From Chrysopilus asiliformis (Eukaryota > Arthropoda > Insecta > Diptera > Rhagionidae): a stretch of DNA of 64,000 bases. Position numbers and translations under genes: made by a program. Positions 31,981 through 42,853 of this stretch are shown here, one piece after another (the first letter of the stretch is position 1; each line of letters opens with the position of its first letter). The DNA lies in the NCBI GenBank assembly GCA_964034945.1, contig OZ035963.1, forward strand, positions 37,020,361 through 37,084,360, in the 5' to 3' direction. The notes under the pieces were generated by a model. It searched no databases. It saw nothing but the letters and a program-made list of their open reading frames with translations, and was not told the DNA's origin.

Positions 31981-33852
31981 GTTTCCCTGTATTGATGGGA
32001 GATTATTTTGAGAGCCTGAATTAGTTCTTTGTTCCCATTTTCGTTTTGAGGGACACTGATTTATAGTGTGGGTGTCTCGCTCACACCAATCACAGCGTTG
32101 AGGTTTTAAGATCTTATTTTGGCTTAAATGTATTTGTGCTTGGTTTCGTTTTGGTGTTGAAGTTTGGAAATTTGAATTAGGCGTTTGTTTCCAACAGCGA
32201 TCTGTGCTGTGGCCATTAGTTTGGCAATTAGAACAGAAGTATTGCCTTGTTCGGCAATTTTGGTATTCGTGTCCTAATCGTTTACAAAAGCTACATGTTG
32301 TATTTTTCTTGAAACTTTGAACATTTGTTGATTGATTATTAGGTTGAGGAAATCTGCTAAAATTTCCTAATGGATTTTGGTGAAAACCTCTGCTTGTGAT
32401 GTTTTTAAATGGGGAACTTGAGTTAGGGCAAGGTTGAATTGTAGTACTAGTTGAATTAGTTGAGTTAGGGAAATTAGAGAATTGTTGGGTCCAATTAAGT
32501 GCATCAGACATAATTGAAGATTGTTCAAATGATTGATTCATTCTTCTACCTTTATATGCCTTTAATTCGTTTTTTTCTATGGTGTCAGCTAGAATCATGA
32601 GTGATTCCATTTTGTCTAGGGTACTACTTATTAAAGCCTGCCGTATGGTAGGACTTAAAATTCCTACTCGGTAGGTGAATCGAACTTCCTCTTCGATTTC
32701 CTTAATAAGAGCATAACTCCCTTCCGGATATTTTGCTTGGACTGTATTATACATTTCGGTATGGATTTTTATTAATCGACATCCGAAAGCTTGAACAGTT
32801 TCCCCGGGACTTTGTGCACACCTTCGTAATTCGGCATAAAAATCATCTAAAGACTTAGTGGGGGCATAATATGTGAGCATCATATTTTGAAAATTTGAAA
32901 AACTAGTAAAGGAATGTGAACCGATTAGGCTATATGCATTCCCTTGTAATTTGAAACGTAAAACTGATAGGAATGTGGGAACAGCATCGGCTGTTAATGT
33001 GTCATGGATTTGCTTTACACAATCTAGAAATCGTCTCAAATCCATTTCCAGTGTCGGGGTCCTTTCTCCAGTGAAAACTGGGACCATCAGACTTACTAAC
33101 TTGGAAATTTCCATTAACGACATTTTATTGGTTTGATTTTCTATTTTAATATTTTTTCTAGACAGCAAATTGTCTACCCGCACAATAAATTCTTGAATTG
33201 ACTTAGATACGTTATTAATTTGCTGATCGGTCAGCTCTAAAAATTCGGAATTTTGACTTTTAATTGAATTTACAGAGTCTTCACTATCTAAGATTACAAA
33301 ATCGTTATTATCCCTATCTAGTACTATTCTATTTCTAAAGTTTATAATATTATCAAATTTTTCGCTTACTGTTTTGTGATTGTCTGATGAAGTTTTTTCC
33401 GGGGATTTGCTGCTTCTTTGATGCGCTTCTACTCGTCTAGATGCTGACACTTGTTCTGCTGCACTTCCGTTAGTGATGTTAGATACTGGTATGCTGGATA
33501 CTGGACAGTTGTCTCCTTGCCTTGGGTTGATACCGCTGGGTCCGGGTTGTGGGTTCCTGAAGGTGCCGAATAGATTTTGTAGAGTGTTGGATGCGCCGAA
33601 AAGTTCCTCAATCTCTTCTTGTAGGTGATGTGAAATTTGTTCGAATGGGATGCTGGCGAATTGCTGTACCTTTCTTGCGGTGTTGCTGTTGTCCTTCTTT
33701 GGAGTTGATTTCTGTTGCGCTTCTTTGGAGTTGATTCCGCGGTTGAATTCCTCTGAACTTATGGATGAGCTCTCTGCTTGTGGAGTTTTGTATTTTCTCG
33801 TAGCGCGTCTTCTCGGGTTTCTGCGAAGAAATTTCCGTAGTGTATCTGACAT
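31975..33852 (-). CDS. gag: Gypsy-C gag
   Basis: An intact 625-residue frame from an ATG at 33,852. The N-terminus is basic and Ser-rich, then a capsid-like region (about residues 240-400, including ELRRCAQSPGETVQAFGCRL). Three zinc knuckles follow: CSFCKRLGHEYQNC, CSNCQTNGHSTDRC and CDWCERDTHTINQC. Gag binds and packages the element RNA. The stop TAG (31,975-31,977) lies two codons after a -1 slippery heptamer. Confidence 0.9.
   Translation of the reverse strand: MSDTLRKFLRRNPRRRATRKYKTPQAESSSISSEEFNRGINSKEAQQKSTPKKDNSNTARKVQQFASIPFEQISHHLQEEIEELFGASNTLQNLFGTFRNPQPGPSGINPRQGDNCPVSSIPVSNITNGSAAEQVSASRRVEAHQRSSKSPEKTSSDNHKTVSEKFDNIINFRNRIVLDRDNNDFVILDSEDSVNSIKSQNSEFLELTDQQINNVSKSIQEFIVRVDNLLSRKNIKIENQTNKMSLMEISKLVSLMVPVFTGERTPTLEMDLRRFLDCVKQIHDTLTADAVPTFLSVLRFKLQGNAYSLIGSHSFTSFSNFQNMMLTYYAPTKSLDDFYAELRRCAQSPGETVQAFGCRLIKIHTEMYNTVQAKYPEGSYALIKEIEEEVRFTYRVGILSPTIRQALISSTLDKMESLMILADTIEKNELKAYKGRRMNQSFEQSSIMSDALNWTQQFSNFPNSTNSTSTTIQPCPNSSSPFKNITSRGFHQNPLGNFSRFPQPNNQSTNVQSFKKNTTCSFCKRLGHEYQNCRTRQYFCSNCQTNGHSTDRCWKQTPNSNFQTSTPKRNQAQIHLSQNKILKPQRCDWCERDTHTINQCPSKRKWEQRTNSGSQNNLPSIQGNQ
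31981..31987 (-). promoter_or_regulatory. Gypsy-C -1 frameshift slippery site
   Basis: The minus strand reads CAG GGA AAC CAA TAG in the gag frame, so G GGA AAC is a canonical -1 heptamer just before the stop. The -1 frame is open from here into the protease. Confidence 0.75.
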
Positions 33853-34036
33853 TTATCACTTCGGACTGGTTTCTGCCGGTGATTGCACAGCACACTTCAC
33901 CCTTTCCGTTCGATTTTAAAAACAAAATGTCACAAGAGTTTTGTTGTAATGACCGGGATTACGTTTGTCACGAAACAACTATTTTTAAATCACTCGTACC
34001 ACTTGTCCTGCTGAACTGTGGCCTCATAAACGAGTG

Positions 34037-34054
34037 ATCCTACCAACTGCGCCA
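34037..34054 (-). other. Gypsy-C primer-binding site
   Basis: On the minus strand TGGCGCAGTTGGTAGGAT follows the LTR by four bases. It fits the 3' end of a tRNA-Ser (acceptor GCAGTTG), the primer used by 17.6/297-type elements. Confidence 0.7.
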
Positions 34055-34058
34055 TAAA

Positions 34059-35016
34059 TGTGACACCTATTTTGTTAGGGTGAATTTAAAAACGTTGTTG
34101 TTATTCTGCCAATTGATTTATTATAATTCTCCTCTATTAATTACACTGAATCTGCTTACACTATGTTTACAAATTTCTAACTTTTATCTTTTATTATTAC
34201 ACAAGTTATATTATTAGTTAAGTTCCTCTTTTACTATTATACGCACAACAATTTCTTAACTACTCAACTTCAAACAAACTTTTTCTAAACTTCAAACAAA
34301 CTTTTCCCTTTTTTCTAAACCTTGATTCCTCTGCAGCTCCCGACTTCAACTCACTTCTCTAACTCAAAAAACCGTACTCCCTAACTGGCTCATTAACTAA
34401 CTCCCGAGTCAGGCCTTAACACTTTCTTTTATAGGCTTCTTGACCTGCTCAATTTTTTGTCGTTCAGACAATTTCCTAATTAACCTACATTGTGTAATTG
34501 CAATATAGGTAAAAACTTCAATTCAGATGTGAATTATGAAATCATTTAATTCGTATTTGCTCTGGTCGTGAGCCCTCAGAATTATTTGGAAGAATCAGCA
34601 TTTTTACCGGCTTGGTGAAGATCGACATACAATTGTTATGAAAACAATACAATTGTTGTGAAATAGGATCGCGTTTGTCGCGTGCCTTCACTAAACGTAT
34701 TTTGTACGTTTGGGGTTTATTGAGTTGTACATCGACGAATTGTTATGAAATATGAGGTCGTGCCTTTGATAAACGTATTTTGTACGTTTTCGGGTTCATT
34801 GATTTGTATGGCGGAATTATTATTATGGTGAAATGTAAGGTTTATGATGGGTACAAAGTACATTGACCGGAGTGCACTTGTGCAATTTTTTGATTGTGGA
34901 ATTTTATTGAATTTATTGAATGGTTCAATGTTCTGATTTGGAACTTTGTACCTTCTGCTTTAACTCAGGTGATGGATTGCATCCGGTTTGGAAAAGTTGA
35001 AATGCAATTCATCACA
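34059..35016 (-). repeat. Gypsy-C 5' LTR
   Basis: 958 bp, no difference from 24,609-25,566 noticed by eye. Bounded outside by CTTG (35,017-35,020). Confidence 0.95.
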
Positions 35017-35425
35017 CTTGTGCTATGTTTTCATTTATTATTACCTTATCTTTCGATAGCTTTTTCCCATTTCTTCTGATGTACTGGACCTCCTTTATTA
35101 TTTCTTTAATTTCGTCTAGGCTTGTAGAAAAATTTGCTCGTTGATATAGCTGCGCGATGGTCTTCCTTTGCTGGAATTTTGTTGCTGCTTTTTTCTTTCT
35201 CTTTTGCGAAACTAGTTGAGGCACCTTTACTACTTTGTTGTTTCTTTTTAAATATTCCCCTATGGTAATCTTTTTGGGGCCAGCTTCTTTATCGATAGGG
35301 ATGTACTTCGGTGCTACTTCTCCTTCACCTACTGGTTTTATTGGTTGCGGGGTGTATTCCTCCACGGTGCCGCACCAATTCTCGAAGATATTGTCGAATC
35401 CTTCTTTGTTAATAGTTGTATCCAT
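35017..35425 (-). pseudogene. Unidentified leader ORF of Gypsy-B, N-terminal part
   Basis: An ATG at 35,425 opens a 135-codon frame rich in Lys, Glu and Gln. Notable runs are ENWCGTVEEYTPQP, PKYIPIDKEAGPKKITIGEY and RKTIAQLYQRANFS. I do not recognise the family. It lies 35 bp downstream of a primer-site-like sequence and LTR end, and upstream of gag in the same orientation. Before Gypsy-C inserted, the frame continued into 24,456-24,608, for about 185 residues in all (counting the target duplication once). An accessory or leader protein before gag would be unusual for an errantivirus. It could instead be the end of another element. Confidence 0.5.
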
Positions 35426-35460
35426 GTGTAGGGACCGATATAGATTATCTAAACAAATTC

Positions 35461-35476
35461 GTCCGCAGGATCGCCA
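35461..35476 (-). other. Putative Gypsy-B primer-binding site
   Basis: On the minus strand TGGCGATCCTGCGGAC directly follows an LTR-like end ...TTACA. It begins with the TGG expected of any tRNA 3' end; the tRNA was not identified. Confidence 0.45.
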
Positions 35477-36014
35477 TGTAATAAAGTTTGATGTAATTCA
35501 AATGACATGTACTATGATGCCTATAGCTCCGTTATTTTCTTTTAACCTGCTGGCGGAGGAACCAGCAATTTAACAGGCGTCTAAAAAGACTGCCAAAATG
35601 GTAATTGAGAAATAGAGCATACTGCTCGACTTAAGCGTAAATTTTATTCTGAATTTCTTCCTAGAGCTAATACGGCTTTTATAGGCGCCGCTTTCTTATT
35701 TAAAATATTGCACATAGTTTTATAAGTGCCCTAATTTTTAAATACATAATTTCTTTCTTAAATGTTAAATAACATTTTCTCACGGTGCACTTTGTTGACT
35801 TAGGTTCGAATCCATAAATTACCAAATGTTCAATTGTGTCATCCGAATCAAATTTCATCTTCGATTTGAATGCACTTGACTACCGTATGCATGTGCATTA
35901 AGTGGTCTTTATGTTGAGTCATGAAGTCCACAGCACGAGCGATCCACTGCATGCATACTCATGGTTGCATTGCAATTTGTCATCGATTGTTTGTTTTGTT
36001 TCAACTTATGACTT
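35477..36014 (-). repeat. Putative Gypsy-B 5' LTR
   Basis: The inner end is at 35,477 (CA on the minus strand). A TATA box (CCTATAAAAGCC, core at 35,677-35,683) lies about 200 bp inside, and AATAAA on the minus strand is at 35,643-35,648. The outer limit is uncertain; the partner LTR is not in the window. No coding frame. Confidence 0.45.
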
Positions 36015-36025
36015 ATGATCTTTAC

Positions 36026-36370
36026 TTATGATCTCGATACCATTACAACGCGTTCCCACGGCCCTTTGGGGTACTCCCAGTGGTGCTCCCTAAACTTGGG
36101 CAGCGCATGTGCGTGTTTTGCGCATTCATTACATGCTTTTGCAACGCGTTCTATATCGGCATTGATTCCGGGCCAAAATACAAACGATCGAGCCAGGACC
36201 TTCATTTTCACTATTCCCAGATGTGCTGTATGCAAGTCGCTGAGTATTGGTTCGCGCAATGTCGTTGGAATCACCACTCTCTGTTCGAAAGTCAAATTTT
36301 CCACTTGTTCCTTTTTTTTCACGATAGAAAATCCCAATTCTAACACCACTGTTGTGTCTTGATTATTCAA
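36026..36370 (-). pseudogene. Gypsy integrase zinc-finger scrap
   Basis: A minus frame with RVVIPTTLREPILSDLHTAH and an HHCC zinc-binding pattern (HTAHLGIVKMK...CNEC), the N-terminal domain of a Ty3/gypsy integrase. No flanking RNase H or catalytic core remains. It belongs to a further element, distinct from Gypsy-A, -C and -D by sequence. Confidence 0.75.
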
Positions 36371-36719
36371 ACTCCGTTAATATTTGCAATATTCTCGTTT
36401 ATTAGGAAACAGTCGTGTTAACACTTTTACAGATAAACAAATGATGATGCAATAATAGCAACTATTACAAACAAGAACAAGAACAAACATACAGTCGGGG
36501 TTGCCAGATACAAGCAAACTCAGTGAAGATGGAATACCCTAAAACCTCATAGTTGTAAGTGTTGAGTTTAGGGGTTAAACTAAAATGTAACTGGCCATCA
36601 GTCTCGTTACACAGGTCATGGAATAAAGCTCGTAAAGACATATAAATCACAGTGTTTTAATTCTTAGTGTGAAACTTTGCATAGACTACTTCTTGAATCG
36701 TGAAATATATCTAATTTAA
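36371..36719. other. No gene recognised
   Basis: Non-coding sequence between the integrase scrap and LINE-B ORF1. A 61-residue minus frame here has no motif. Confidence 0.4.
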
Positions 36720-36957
36720 CACCTAAGTTCTGTACTGCCATTTTACACTTTCGCTTTTACAGTCCTTAAACTCATGATTTTCTGCGCATTTCGAACACAC
36801 TTTTTCATTTTTCCATTCAATTGCTTTATGGTCAAAACCTTGACACTTGAAACATCTTTTGACATTTAAGGATTCATACACCATGCACTTTTCTTAAAAC
36901 TTTCTCCGTCAATTTCAACAACTGCATTATATCGCTTTATATTATTTCTTGCTTTAC
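36720..36957 (-). pseudogene. LINE-B ORF1, C-terminal part
   Basis: The minus strand continues LINE-B ORF1 after the Gypsy-D insertion (YNAVVEIDGESFK) and then has zinc-knuckle cysteines (KCQGFDHKAIEW; CSKCAENHEFKDC). A frameshift near 36,885 separates the two. A stop follows at about 36,725. ORF1 proteins of I/Jockey/LOA-type LINEs bind element RNA. No ORF2 follows. Confidence 0.65.
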
Positions 36958-37221
36958 TGTTGACTTCTTACCATTTTTGCAGCAGACCCACCACCGCGCC
37001 CCGTGCCGGCTTGCCCCTGAAACTTTGCCCGAGGATCAAACCGCCTGTTCGGGATCACTGTAAGATGTTGACTGACTATTAAACCAGGGCGTTTCAGGCA
37101 CCTCCGGCCACGATGGTGGGCCGCCCTCACCATGAATTTGCATGGCTGGCAGATACACTTTCCTCGAGAGAAAGAGGGGATTTCCTTTCTATTTATCTCT
37201 TTGACTCAACGACCGCTTACA
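36958..37221 (-). repeat. Gypsy-D 3' LTR
   Basis: 264 bp, identical by eye to 43,565-43,828. Confidence 0.95.
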
Positions 37222-37601
37222 GTCGGCCTTCCTGGAGTCTTCACCGCCCTCGGTGAATGGACGTCTTCTTTATGCGTCCTTGGTGACAAAAAAACATTTC
37301 GGCTTTCCTATGCTCCTTCATGAGACTATTCATTATCACACATTAAAAGCAAAATTTAATGTGCTTAATGACAGGTCTTTACTTTTTTTTTTATATATAT
37401 GAGTGTCAACCGATCAGAAACAAAATCTAATCCGCTGTACTCAAATTAGTCTCTATGGTCTTCGTATGCTTATCATCTTAATTCTAGAAGAAAATAAAAT
37501 CATGCTTTTAATTCAGTTCATAGTAAAACAAAATCCGTGACGAATTCAAATCGTACAAAAAAAGAAATTAAATAGTAAGAGAATATTTTTAAAGTTTTAT
37601 T
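37222..37601 (-). other. Gypsy-D 3' untranslated region
   Basis: Non-coding. Includes the purine-rich stretch before the LTR (AGGAAGGCCGAC) and an AT-rich part from 37,320. Confidence 0.55.
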
Positions 37602-38755
37602 TTAGTATTTTGAATCTGATTCCTCGGATCCCAAATCCAAATCAAGTTCTTCGAAGCTGCACCAGGGTTTAAGTCTTTCCGCTGTGTACGTCGAAGTAAA
37701 AGTACGTCCGCTAACTTTCATTCCCGGCGGGTCCGCTATAACATATCTTCCTTTGTCCAAGACCTTGGTTACTATGAAAGGTCCCTTGAATTTTGCGAGA
37801 TGCTTTCTTGGTTGGCCTGTATGCCCGGCGTCTGATTTTTTTAGAACCAGGTCTCCTTCTTGATAAATTTGCGGTGATTTTTTTCCCTCGTTTACGCGTT
37901 CGGTTTGTGTGTCGCGGTTATGTGTTATTCGTTCAGCAGCGAGTCGTCTTAATTCGTCCAATGGAATGTTTTCCTTATCGTCTGGGTTATCAATGTCCTC
38001 GTGTAAAACGGCAGTTAATTGAATCCCCAGAGGATTTTTCGGTGTGTATCCCAACAATAGCTTTTGGGCTGTTTGACCAGTAACTCGATGAGGCAAACAG
38101 TTGAGGCCCCATTGAATACTGTCTAGATGGGCATCCCAGTCTCTACCATCAGTTCTAGTAGTCACTGTCGAAATCGATGCGCTAATGGTCCTAAAATACC
38201 GCTCGATTTGCCCATTAGCGCGAGGCGTTTGTACGGTGTTTTTAATGTGTGAAATTCCGTTGCTGTCACAATATTCTTTGAATTGACTGGACGTAAATGA
38301 ACTTCCCCTATCGCTTACTATTCGACTTGGGACTCCGAAGAATTGGGACAATTCATTTAGAGCCTTTATGGCATAAATTGTACTTGTCGATTTCACCGCC
38401 CTTAATATCACAAATTTGGTGAAGGAATCAATTATTTCGATGAGATGCATATTTTGCTTACTGCTCCTGGGATATGGACACAAATGATCAATATGCACCG
38501 TATGGAACGGGATTGGATCTGTGCTGAAAGAATGTAACTGATAATTTGTACTGTCGTTGCCCCTTTTGTTGTATGCGCACTGCATACAATAATCTATGTA
38601 TTTCTTAGTAAAAATACTTTCATTTTACTGAACCAGTACGATTTGCGAAGATGGTTCATCGTACGATCCAGAGCAGGGTGACCAATTGTATCATGGGATG
38701 AGCGCACTATTTGATAACGTATATTTTTCGGGACCACAAACCTTAACCCATCTCA
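37602..38755 (-). pseudogene. pol: Gypsy-D integrase
   Basis: From a nonsense TGA at 38,753-38,755 the frame continues through an H-x-H zinc-binding stretch (SSHDTIGHPALDRTMNHL). A frameshift in a T run near 38,614 follows. Then come the catalytic core (HIDHLCPY; VSDRGSSFTSS; RANGQIERYFRT) and the C-terminal domain (KFKGPFIVTKVLD; RLKPWCSFEEL). The acidic tail ends at 37,602. The two lesions inactivate it. Confidence 0.85.
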
Positions 38756-40297
38756 TTTCATGGCATATTCCTTACACACGCGTTTATGTTCCCGGTGGTT
38801 TTTGTTTTGTAAGGTGCTAATGAGATCCATAAGAGACAGATCCTTTCGTTGTAAAGATACGACCCAATCTTGTTCATTAGAATTTACGACTAAAACTTCG
38901 TTACCAACCTCTACAGATTCTCGACTCGGTTCACAGGCGGCTCTACTTAAAGCATCAACGTGTGACATTTTTGTACCGGGTCGATATTCGACCGTGAAAT
39001 CGTATTGCTGGATTTTGAGTAGCCAGCGGGCAATACGTGGTACCAACTCCCTTTTTTCCATCGTCGCTTTCAATGACGCGCAGTCGGTGTATACTTTAAA
39101 ATGTTTTCCTAGGATATAGTAACGGAATCTTTCCAGGCTTTCCACAACCGCCAACGTCTCCAGTTCATAGCTGTGATAGCGTTGTTCCGTCGATGTGGTA
39201 GCTCGGCTGAAATAGGAAACTACATTTCTTTCATTTCCGCTAACCTGTAGGAGTATACCCGCCAATCCTTGGGAGGAGGCGTCTGTATGGACTTCGTGTT
39301 CTGCGTTCGGTGAGTAAATCGCAAGAACTGGTCGTTCAGAAAGTCTTGTTGTTAATTCCTGGAATGCACTCTCTTGGGGCTCACTCCAATAGAAATTTAC
39401 CTCTTTCCTTAATAGTTTATTTAAGGGAAGTGCGATGTGGGAATAATTGGGTATGTATCTTCGAAAATAGCTAGAGAGTCCTAGAAATCGACGTACTTCG
39501 GTCGTGCTTGTAGGAGTCGGATAAGTTAGGATAGTATTCGCTTTTAAGTGACCTGGACGTAATGTGCCAGCGCTCACTTCATGCCCTAAGAACTCAACCT
39601 GTTCCTTGAAAAAGAAACACTTTCGCACGTTCAATACAAGTTTTGCCTCTTTTAGAACCTTCAGAAGTTTTTCCAAGACTTCAAACATTTCGTCAATGGT
39701 TTTGCATGCGAGTAAAAAGTCATCCATGTATCCTACTAACCGTTTGTCATTTACGTGACTAATTACCTTCCTCATTAGTTTCATAAAATCCGCGGGGGCG
39801 TTTGTTAGACCGAAAGTGGTTTTTTTATATTGATATTTCCCAGTCTTGGTAACAAAAGTAGTGTATTTTCGAGATTCGGGAGCTATGGGCATCTGATGGT
39901 AACCCGTCCAGAAATCTAAGCTCGTGAAATACTCCGCGTCGCACAGCTGGTTTAGCGTTTCTTTGATATTGGGAGGCGGAAATTTATCCTTTCTTGTTAC
40001 CGCATTTATTTTTCTATAATCGACTACCAAACGAAACGTGCCGTCCTTTTTACGAATTAAGATAACTGGGCTACTAAATTCGGAACTCGATTCTTCTATT
40101 ATTCCATTCAGTAACAAATCGTCTATGATTTTGTTTAATTCGGACTCAAGGTGGTACGGAGTTTTGTAAGGCTTGCTTACAATAGGAGTTTCGTCCTTCA
40201 GTTTGATTGACACTTCAATCCAATCGGTTTGTGTTAAGTCGGACGTTTCTAGCGCGAAGCATTCGCGGTATTTATTTACTAAACTATGTAGCTTCTT
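38756..40297 (-). pseudogene. pol: Gypsy-D reverse transcriptase and RNase H
   Basis: Contains FRLVVDYRKIN, SLDFWTGYHQMPI and the catalytic GYMDDFLLA of reverse transcriptase. RNase H follows with HTDASSQGLAGIL, YELETLAVVESL, YTDCASL and MSHVDALSRA. The frame is open to the nonsense codon at 38,753. Its upstream edge is the 12-bp target duplication of the inserted LINE; before that event it was continuous with gag. Confidence 0.9.
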
Positions 40298-41395
40298 CCA
40301 CATGAGTCCATTATCGATTTCGTAAAGTCTAAAGTACCCGCTCTATCTTTAGAAAGCGACTTGCAGCCGGAGTCCTACCTGGAGGCCAATGTTTGTAAGA
40401 GCATTGATCTCCGGGACAAGTGGAAGACAGGAGTTGTCACACCACCTGAAGCGGACATAACGGTATATACAGACGGCTCCAAGATGGATAACCTGACTGG
40501 CGCTGGACTGTTCTGCGAGGAGCTCGGAGTGGAGCGATCGTTCAAATTAGACAACCATGCTACGGTCTTTCAAGCCGAAGTAATGGCAATCAAAAAAGCG
40601 AGTCTGCTTCTGTTGGACCTTGCAGTGACTGAAAAGGATATCTGCATCTGCTCAGACAGTCAAGCAGCCATCAAAGCGATTTCTTCACACACTGCCAAAT
40701 CTAAGCTTGTGCAGTCATGTAAGGAAGACCTAAAGAGACTCTCCGAAACCAACCACCTTAAAATGGTTTGGGTTCCCGGGCATAGTAATATTCCTGGAAA
40801 TGAGAAGGCAGATGAACTTGCTCGTAAGGGTACATGTATGGACAGTCAACCCATTTCTGTTGGGTTTCCGATTCAAACCCTTAAACTGCAACTTAAGCAG
40901 TGGGCGGATCAGGAGAACCAACAACTTTGGTCCATGTGTCAGATCGGCACTACAACAAAGGAATTATGGGGTGGCTTAAATGCAAACCTTACTAAGAGCC
41001 TCTTAAATCTGGAACGGAATCCCCTTAGTCTAACGACTTGGATTCTAACTGGGCACTCCCTCCTGAAGGATCACGCTTTCAAGATGAGGCTGGTGGATAA
41101 TCCACAATGCAAGAGCCGGAAACGGTGGAGCACTTTTTGTGTCACTGTCCAGCCTTAACCCGTACTCGCGTCAAATGCTTCGGCTATCCCTTTCTAGAGG
41201 AACTCCATGAGGCAGGAACTCAGGGCTGGGAGCCGATTCGGAAATATATAGCACTGGCGGGATGGCTAAACAACCGTACTTGAGCTCAATCTGCTCCAGC
41301 GAGGGACATCGGAGGTGTACAATGGGCCCAATTTGAGGCCTTCGTGCGTGGGGTTCCCTGGTGAACCCCCCTCCTATCAAACCAACCAACCAACC
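40298..41395 (+). mobile_element. 5'-truncated LINE with RNase H
   Basis: Flanked by a perfect 12-bp target duplication ATGTAGCTTCTT (40,286-40,297; 41,396-41,407). It ends in a short (CCAA)n tail, the mark of target-primed insertion. Carries the 3' end of ORF2. It is one of very few plus-strand elements in the window. Confidence 0.9.
40361..41285 (+). pseudogene. LINE ORF2 C-terminus: RNase H and zinc finger
   Basis: RNase H motifs: VYTDGSKMDNLTGAG, FQAEVMAIKKA, ICSDSQAAIKAI and WVPGHSNIPGNEKADELA. This domain is typical of I, LOA and R1-group LINEs. A frameshift near 41,115 splits the terminal CCHC-like finger; its second half (ETVEHFLCHCPAL) continues in another frame to about 41,285. Reverse transcriptase and endonuclease are missing through 5' truncation. 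Confidence 0.8.
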
Positions 41396-41407
41396 ATGTA
41401 GCTTCTT

Positions 41408-42853
41408 TGTAATTTCCGGACTACATTTTCCCCCTATATTTAAATCAGTTAAATGGATCGGTTTTTGGCGAACTCTAAGTTGCATACGTGTCCCTACGTC
41501 AATTGGACTATTTGTACAAAATTCCGTATTAACCGAATCTTTCAAGATTTTTATTTCCCCGAACCGTTTTACCGCTTGAACTCCCGGTCTGTTCGTGAAA
41601 GATTGCCCTATCAACATAGGAGTCTCTTGTGCATAATTTTCCACGACCAAATTTTCAGTTGGCAGCACTACCTCTCCTATCTCAATAGTCCTCATCAATT
41701 TCCCAAGAGTTCGAGACACTGCACCCCCAAATCCGGTTAACAACTTCGCATCCGACCTATCATATTCCCATCCCAATCGCTCACAGTCAGATTTCCTAAT
41801 TGTCGTGCAATCGCTTCCTAAATCGATGAACGCTTCGATTTGGGCTCCACCCACTGTTATTAATTGATTCAATTCGCATCGGTTTGAATTTACTAGTCGC
41901 ATCTTGTTATTAAAATTATTTTTCGCAGGACATCGCGACGCAATATGACCTGGCTCTCCGCAACTGTAACAATTCCCCTTAATAACCGGAGAAAATAAAC
42001 GCGGTTTTTTATTCACAGGATGGAATTTTTCATCTGACTGTGACTTTGCGTTACCTTGCGTGGACGTACCTGCGTCCCGATTGGACGATCTTCGAGGGAG
42101 ATTGTGAACAGATTCCCTTACCGAGGTACCCAAATCAAATCTTCGTGCATTGGTTTTATGTGTTCTATTACTTTGTGCGGTGTCATTTTGATTTAAAAAT
42201 CTTCGCATCGGGGCTTGCTGGGATATGGTCGCGTTTTTGGTCGTTTCATACTCATGAAAACTCTCGTACGTCTTTATTTTATTCAATACTTCGACAGGGG
42301 TATTATAAGAATTAAAAATTAAATTATTTTGAAGTTCTTTATTCCCTAAGCCGGATATTAAGTAATGAATTGTAGACTCATTACTTAAATTTATTGACTT
42401 CGCTAGAGCCGAAATTTCGTAGTAGTACGATTCGATGGGCTCTCCTTGCTTTCGCGTTCGCGCTGTGAGTTTTGCATGTATGGTGGCTTCTCTTCTGACC
42501 TCGGGGAAACCCGTTATAAAATCCGCTTTAAATTTTTCCCAACTATCTGAATCGTTTTCGCTTTGACGTGTCTGCAGCCAAAACTGTGCAGCTCCCTGCA
42601 GACGCATGCTCGCGAACAAAAGAGTTGAACGATCAGACCAAGAATACGTATTTTTTAATTTTTCTACCTGCGAAACCCATTGCACAGCACTCAAAGTTCC
42701 ATGTTCACCCGGCCTGAATTCTGGTATAAGTGCCCGTATCTCCTCTGGGCCTAACCGCATTTCAAAGTTATTCGAAGTTTCCCGAACGAATTCATGTGAC
42801 GAAGTTTCACTCCCCCCTTCTAATGTCTTTCTTAGTCTTTTTCGGCCGGCCAT
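41408..42853 (-). pseudogene. gag: Gypsy-D gag and protease
   Basis: An ATG at 42,853 (MAGRKRLRK) opens a frame of about 480 codons. It has a capsid region (WEKFKADFITGF; RKQGEPIESYYYEIS), one CCHC knuckle (CYSCGEPGHIASRC) and a retropepsin-like domain (AFIDLGSDCTTI; MLIGQSF). The active-site triplet reads D-L-G where D-T-G or D-S-G is usual. The frame runs into the inserted LINE at 41,396 and was continuous with reverse transcriptase. Confidence 0.85.

Larger units (their letters stand above)
24609..35016 (-). mobile_element. Gypsy-C, complete Ty3/gypsy element
   Basis: 958-bp LTRs at 24,609-25,566 and 34,059-35,016 look identical by eye and have TG...CA ends. The element is flanked by the 4-bp target duplication CTTG (24,605-24,608; 35,017-35,020). 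Primer site, gag, frameshift site, pol and polypurine tract are present on the minus strand. A DD41D mariner splits the integrase and a truncated mariner lies in the 3' UTR. The host sequence is the leader ORF of Gypsy-B. Confidence 0.95.

Noticed and set aside
34021..34058. tRNA gene next to the Gypsy-C LTR
   Set aside because: The tRNA-Ser-like sequence is short and at the exact position of a primer-binding site.
36958..37221. SINE-like GC-rich repeat with a B-box-like 'ggtttgatcctcg'
   Set aside because: It occurs exactly twice, bounding Gypsy-D with a TTAC duplication, so it is an LTR.
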